A stretch of DNA of 64,000 nucleotides from Luteimonas granuli (GTDB lineage: Bacteria > Pseudomonadota > Gammaproteobacteria > Xanthomonadales > Xanthomonadaceae): positions 434,001 to 498,000 of the forward strand of contig NZ_CP042218.1 in assembly GCF_007795095.1 (NCBI RefSeq), written 5' to 3'. The notes under the pieces are model-generated. The model worked only from the letters and a program-made list of their open reading frames with translations. It did not search any database and had not been told where the DNA came from. Of this stretch, positions 62,685-64,000 are shown piece after piece. Made by a program: the position numbers and the translations under genes. How positions within the stretch are numbered: position 1 is the stretch's first letter; every line of letters begins with the position of its first letter.

Positions 62685-63476
62685 TCAGACCTGCCGCTCC
62701 AGCATCAGCTGCTTGATGGAGCCGATCGCCTTGGCCGGGTTCAACCCCTTCGGACAGGTCCGCGTGCAGTTCATGATGGTGTGACAGCGGTAGAGCTTGA
62801 ACGGATCCTCGAGGTCGTCCAGGCGCGCGCCCGTGTCCTCGTCCCGCGAGTCGACGATCCAGCGGTAGGCCTGCAGCAGGATCGCCGGGCCGAGGTAGCG
62901 GTCGCCGTTCCACCAGTAGCTGGGGCAGGCGGTGCTGCAGCAGGCGCAGAGGATGCACTCGTAGAGGCCGTCGAGCTTGGCGCGGTCCTCCTTCGACTGC
63001 AGCCGCTCGCGATCGGGCGGCGGCGAACTCTGGGTGCGGATCCAGGGCTGGATGGAGGCGTACTGCGCGTAGAAATGGGTGAGGTCCGGGACCAGGTCCT
63101 TCACCACCTCCATGTGCGGCAGCGGGTAGACCGGAACCTCGCCCTTGCCCTTGCCGCAGTCCTCGATGGCCTTGGTGCAGGCCAGCGTGTTGGTGCCATC
63201 GATGTTCATCGCGCACGAACCGCAGATGCCTTCGCGGCAGGAGCGGCGGAAGGTCAGCGTGGGGTCGATCTCGTTCTTGATCTTGATCAGCGCGTCGAGA
63301 ACCATCGGGCCGCACTTGTCGAGGTCGACCTCGTAGGTGTCGGTGCGCGGGTTCTCGCTGTCGTCGGGGCTCCAGCGGTAGACCTTGAACTGGCGCACGC
63401 GGGTCGAGCCCGAGGGCGCCGCGAAGTGCTTGCCCTTGTGGACCCTGGAGTTCCTGGGAAGAGAGAATTCGGCCAT
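62685..63476 (-). CDS. sdhB: Succinate dehydrogenase iron-sulfur subunit
   Basis: 263 residues. N-terminal ferredoxin domain with [2Fe-2S] ligands in [13 protein letters not shown] and LAC; C-terminal domain with [15 protein letters not shown] and [25 protein letters not shown] for the [4Fe-4S] and [3Fe-4S] clusters. It passes electrons from FAD in SdhA to quinone in the membrane anchors (upstream of this window). It starts 12 bases after the end of sdhA. Confidence 0.96.
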   Translation of the reverse strand: MAEFSLPRNSRVHKGKHFAAPSGSTRVRQFKVYRWSPDDSENPRTDTYEVDLDKCGPMVLDALIKIKNEIDPTLTFRRSCREGICGSCAMNIDGTNTLACTKAIEDCGKGKGEVPVYPLPHMEVVKDLVPDLTHFYAQYASIQPWIRTQSSPPPDRERLQSKEDRAKLDGLYECILCACCSTACPSYWWNGDRYLGPAILLQAYRWIVDSRDEDTGARLDDLEDPFKLYRCHTIMNCTRTCPKGLNPAKAIGSIKQLMLERQV

Positions 63477-63488
63477 CTGCTTTCGATC

Positions 63489-64000
63489 CTAGTAGACGCG
63501 CGCAACGGGCGGGACGACTTCGACCTCATCGTCGAGCGTGTACATGTGCACCGGGCGGTAGTCGATGCGGGTATTGCCGGCCTCGTCCACCCAGGTCAGC
63601 GAGTGCTTCTGCCATTCCACGTCGTCGCGGTCCGGATAGTCCTCGCGGGCGTGGGCGCCGCGCGATTCCTTGCGGTTCTCCGCGGCAACGATGGTCGCCA
63701 GCGACAGGCCGAGCAGGTTCTGCAGCTCGAGGGTCTCGATCAGGTCGGAGTTCCAGACCAGCGAACGGTCGCTGACCTTGACGTCGGCGAACGAGGCGTT
63801 GATCTCGCGGATCTTCGCCACGCCCTCGGCCAGGGTCTCGCCGGTGCGGAACACCGCGGCGTCGGCCTGCATGGTGCGCTGCATGTTGTCGCGGATGACC
63901 GCCGTGGGCGTGCCGCCGTTGGCGTGGCGCAGGCGGTCGAGGTTGGCCAGCGCCTTGTCGCAGGCGTCGCCGGCGAGCTTCTTGTGCGCCTGGCCGGGCT
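63489..64000 (-). CDS. sdhA: Succinate dehydrogenase flavoprotein subunit (C-terminal part)
   Basis: Only the last 170 or so codons are in the window; the gene continues beyond 64000. Visible features are the SdhA C-terminal helical domain: TLELQNLLGLSLATIVAAENRKESRGAHAREDYPDRDDVEWQKHSLTW, containing the conserved RKESRGAHAREDYPxRDD motif near the active site, and the end YRPVHMYTLDDEVEVVPPVARVY. It oxidises succinate to fumarate. Confidence 0.95.
   Translation of the reverse strand, partial: PGQAHKKLAGDACDKALANLDRLRHANGGTPTAVIRDNMQRTMQADAAVFRTGETLAEGVAKIREINASFADVKVSDRSLVWNSDLIETLELQNLLGLSLATIVAAENRKESRGAHAREDYPDRDDVEWQKHSLTWVDEAGNTRIDYRPVHMYTLDDEVEVVPPVARVY

Noticed and set aside
60194..62716. 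An 840-codon plus-strand open frame
   Set aside because: Antisense to lolD, lolC/E, ygfX-like and sdhE; composition typical of shadows.

Overview
The window is very GC-rich, gene-dense bacterial chromosome. Its gene content (Oar-like and classical TonB-dependent receptors, the kdsB-lpxK-msbA-exbD-exbB-comEC block, sdhAB with SdhE, and REP-type 'GTAGGAGCGGCT' repeats) points to a gammaproteobacterium of the Xanthomonadaceae (Lysobacter/Luteimonas-like). This assignment rests on recognised gene order and families, not on a database search.

Layout. (1) 1-2.9 kb: accessory patch, visibly less GC-rich, with a TIGR02391-type protein, a zinc-ribbon membrane peptide, a DUF1828 protein with an unknown partner, and a frameshifted remnant that looks like the end of a phage terminase. 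(2) 3-10.7 kb: secreted S8 protease, DUF445 membrane protein, a tiny KGG-type stress protein, a short-chain dehydrogenase with a histone-like tail, and the two-gene NHEJ system (Ku, LigD); then tRNA-Val. (3) 10.9-23.3 kb: one long minus-strand block that looks like a metal-handling locus: HME-type RND pump, adaptor, separate adaptor-domain protein, TolC-like channel, secreted HExxH protein, His-rich cupin, TonB receptor and a His-rich membrane protein. (4) 23.4-29 kb: histidine utilisation (hutC, hutF, hutH, hutU); hutI and hutG are absent. It ends at a junction of two gene fragments, one of them a 122-bp copy of the 3' end of a serine hydrolase gene 2.1 kb away.

(5) 29.3-31 kb: Hpt protein plus a receiver-EAL protein. 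(6) 31-42.2 kb: two divergent sets around 37.4 kb that together fit muropeptide/dipeptide scavenging: serine beta-lactamase-fold hydrolase (frameshifted), Oar-like receptor, transglutaminase-like protein; and NlpC/P60 hydrolase, dipeptide epimerase, RpiR/MurR regulator, SDF symporter. (7) 42.2-48.3 kb: tandem tRNA-Leu(UAA), nucleotide-sugar epimerase and dehydrogenase, methyladenine glycosylase, outer-membrane barrel protein flanked by palindromic repeats, DUF488 protein, tRNA-Cys and tRNA-Gly. (8) 48.3-59.4 kb: tightly overlapping minus-strand genes pgsA, uvrC, an NHLRC2-like gene, kdsB, lpxK, msbA (frameshifted in its ABC signature), exbD, exbB, comEC. (9) 59.5-64 kb: lolD, lolC/E, ygfX-like, sdhE, MAPEG, sdhB and the 3' part of sdhA.

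Two one-base frameshifts lie in G-runs (msbA, essential in relatives, and the serine hydrolase) and comEC runs on into exbB. Indel errors in the assembly are therefore a live possibility. No CRISPR array, complete IS element or rRNA gene was seen.
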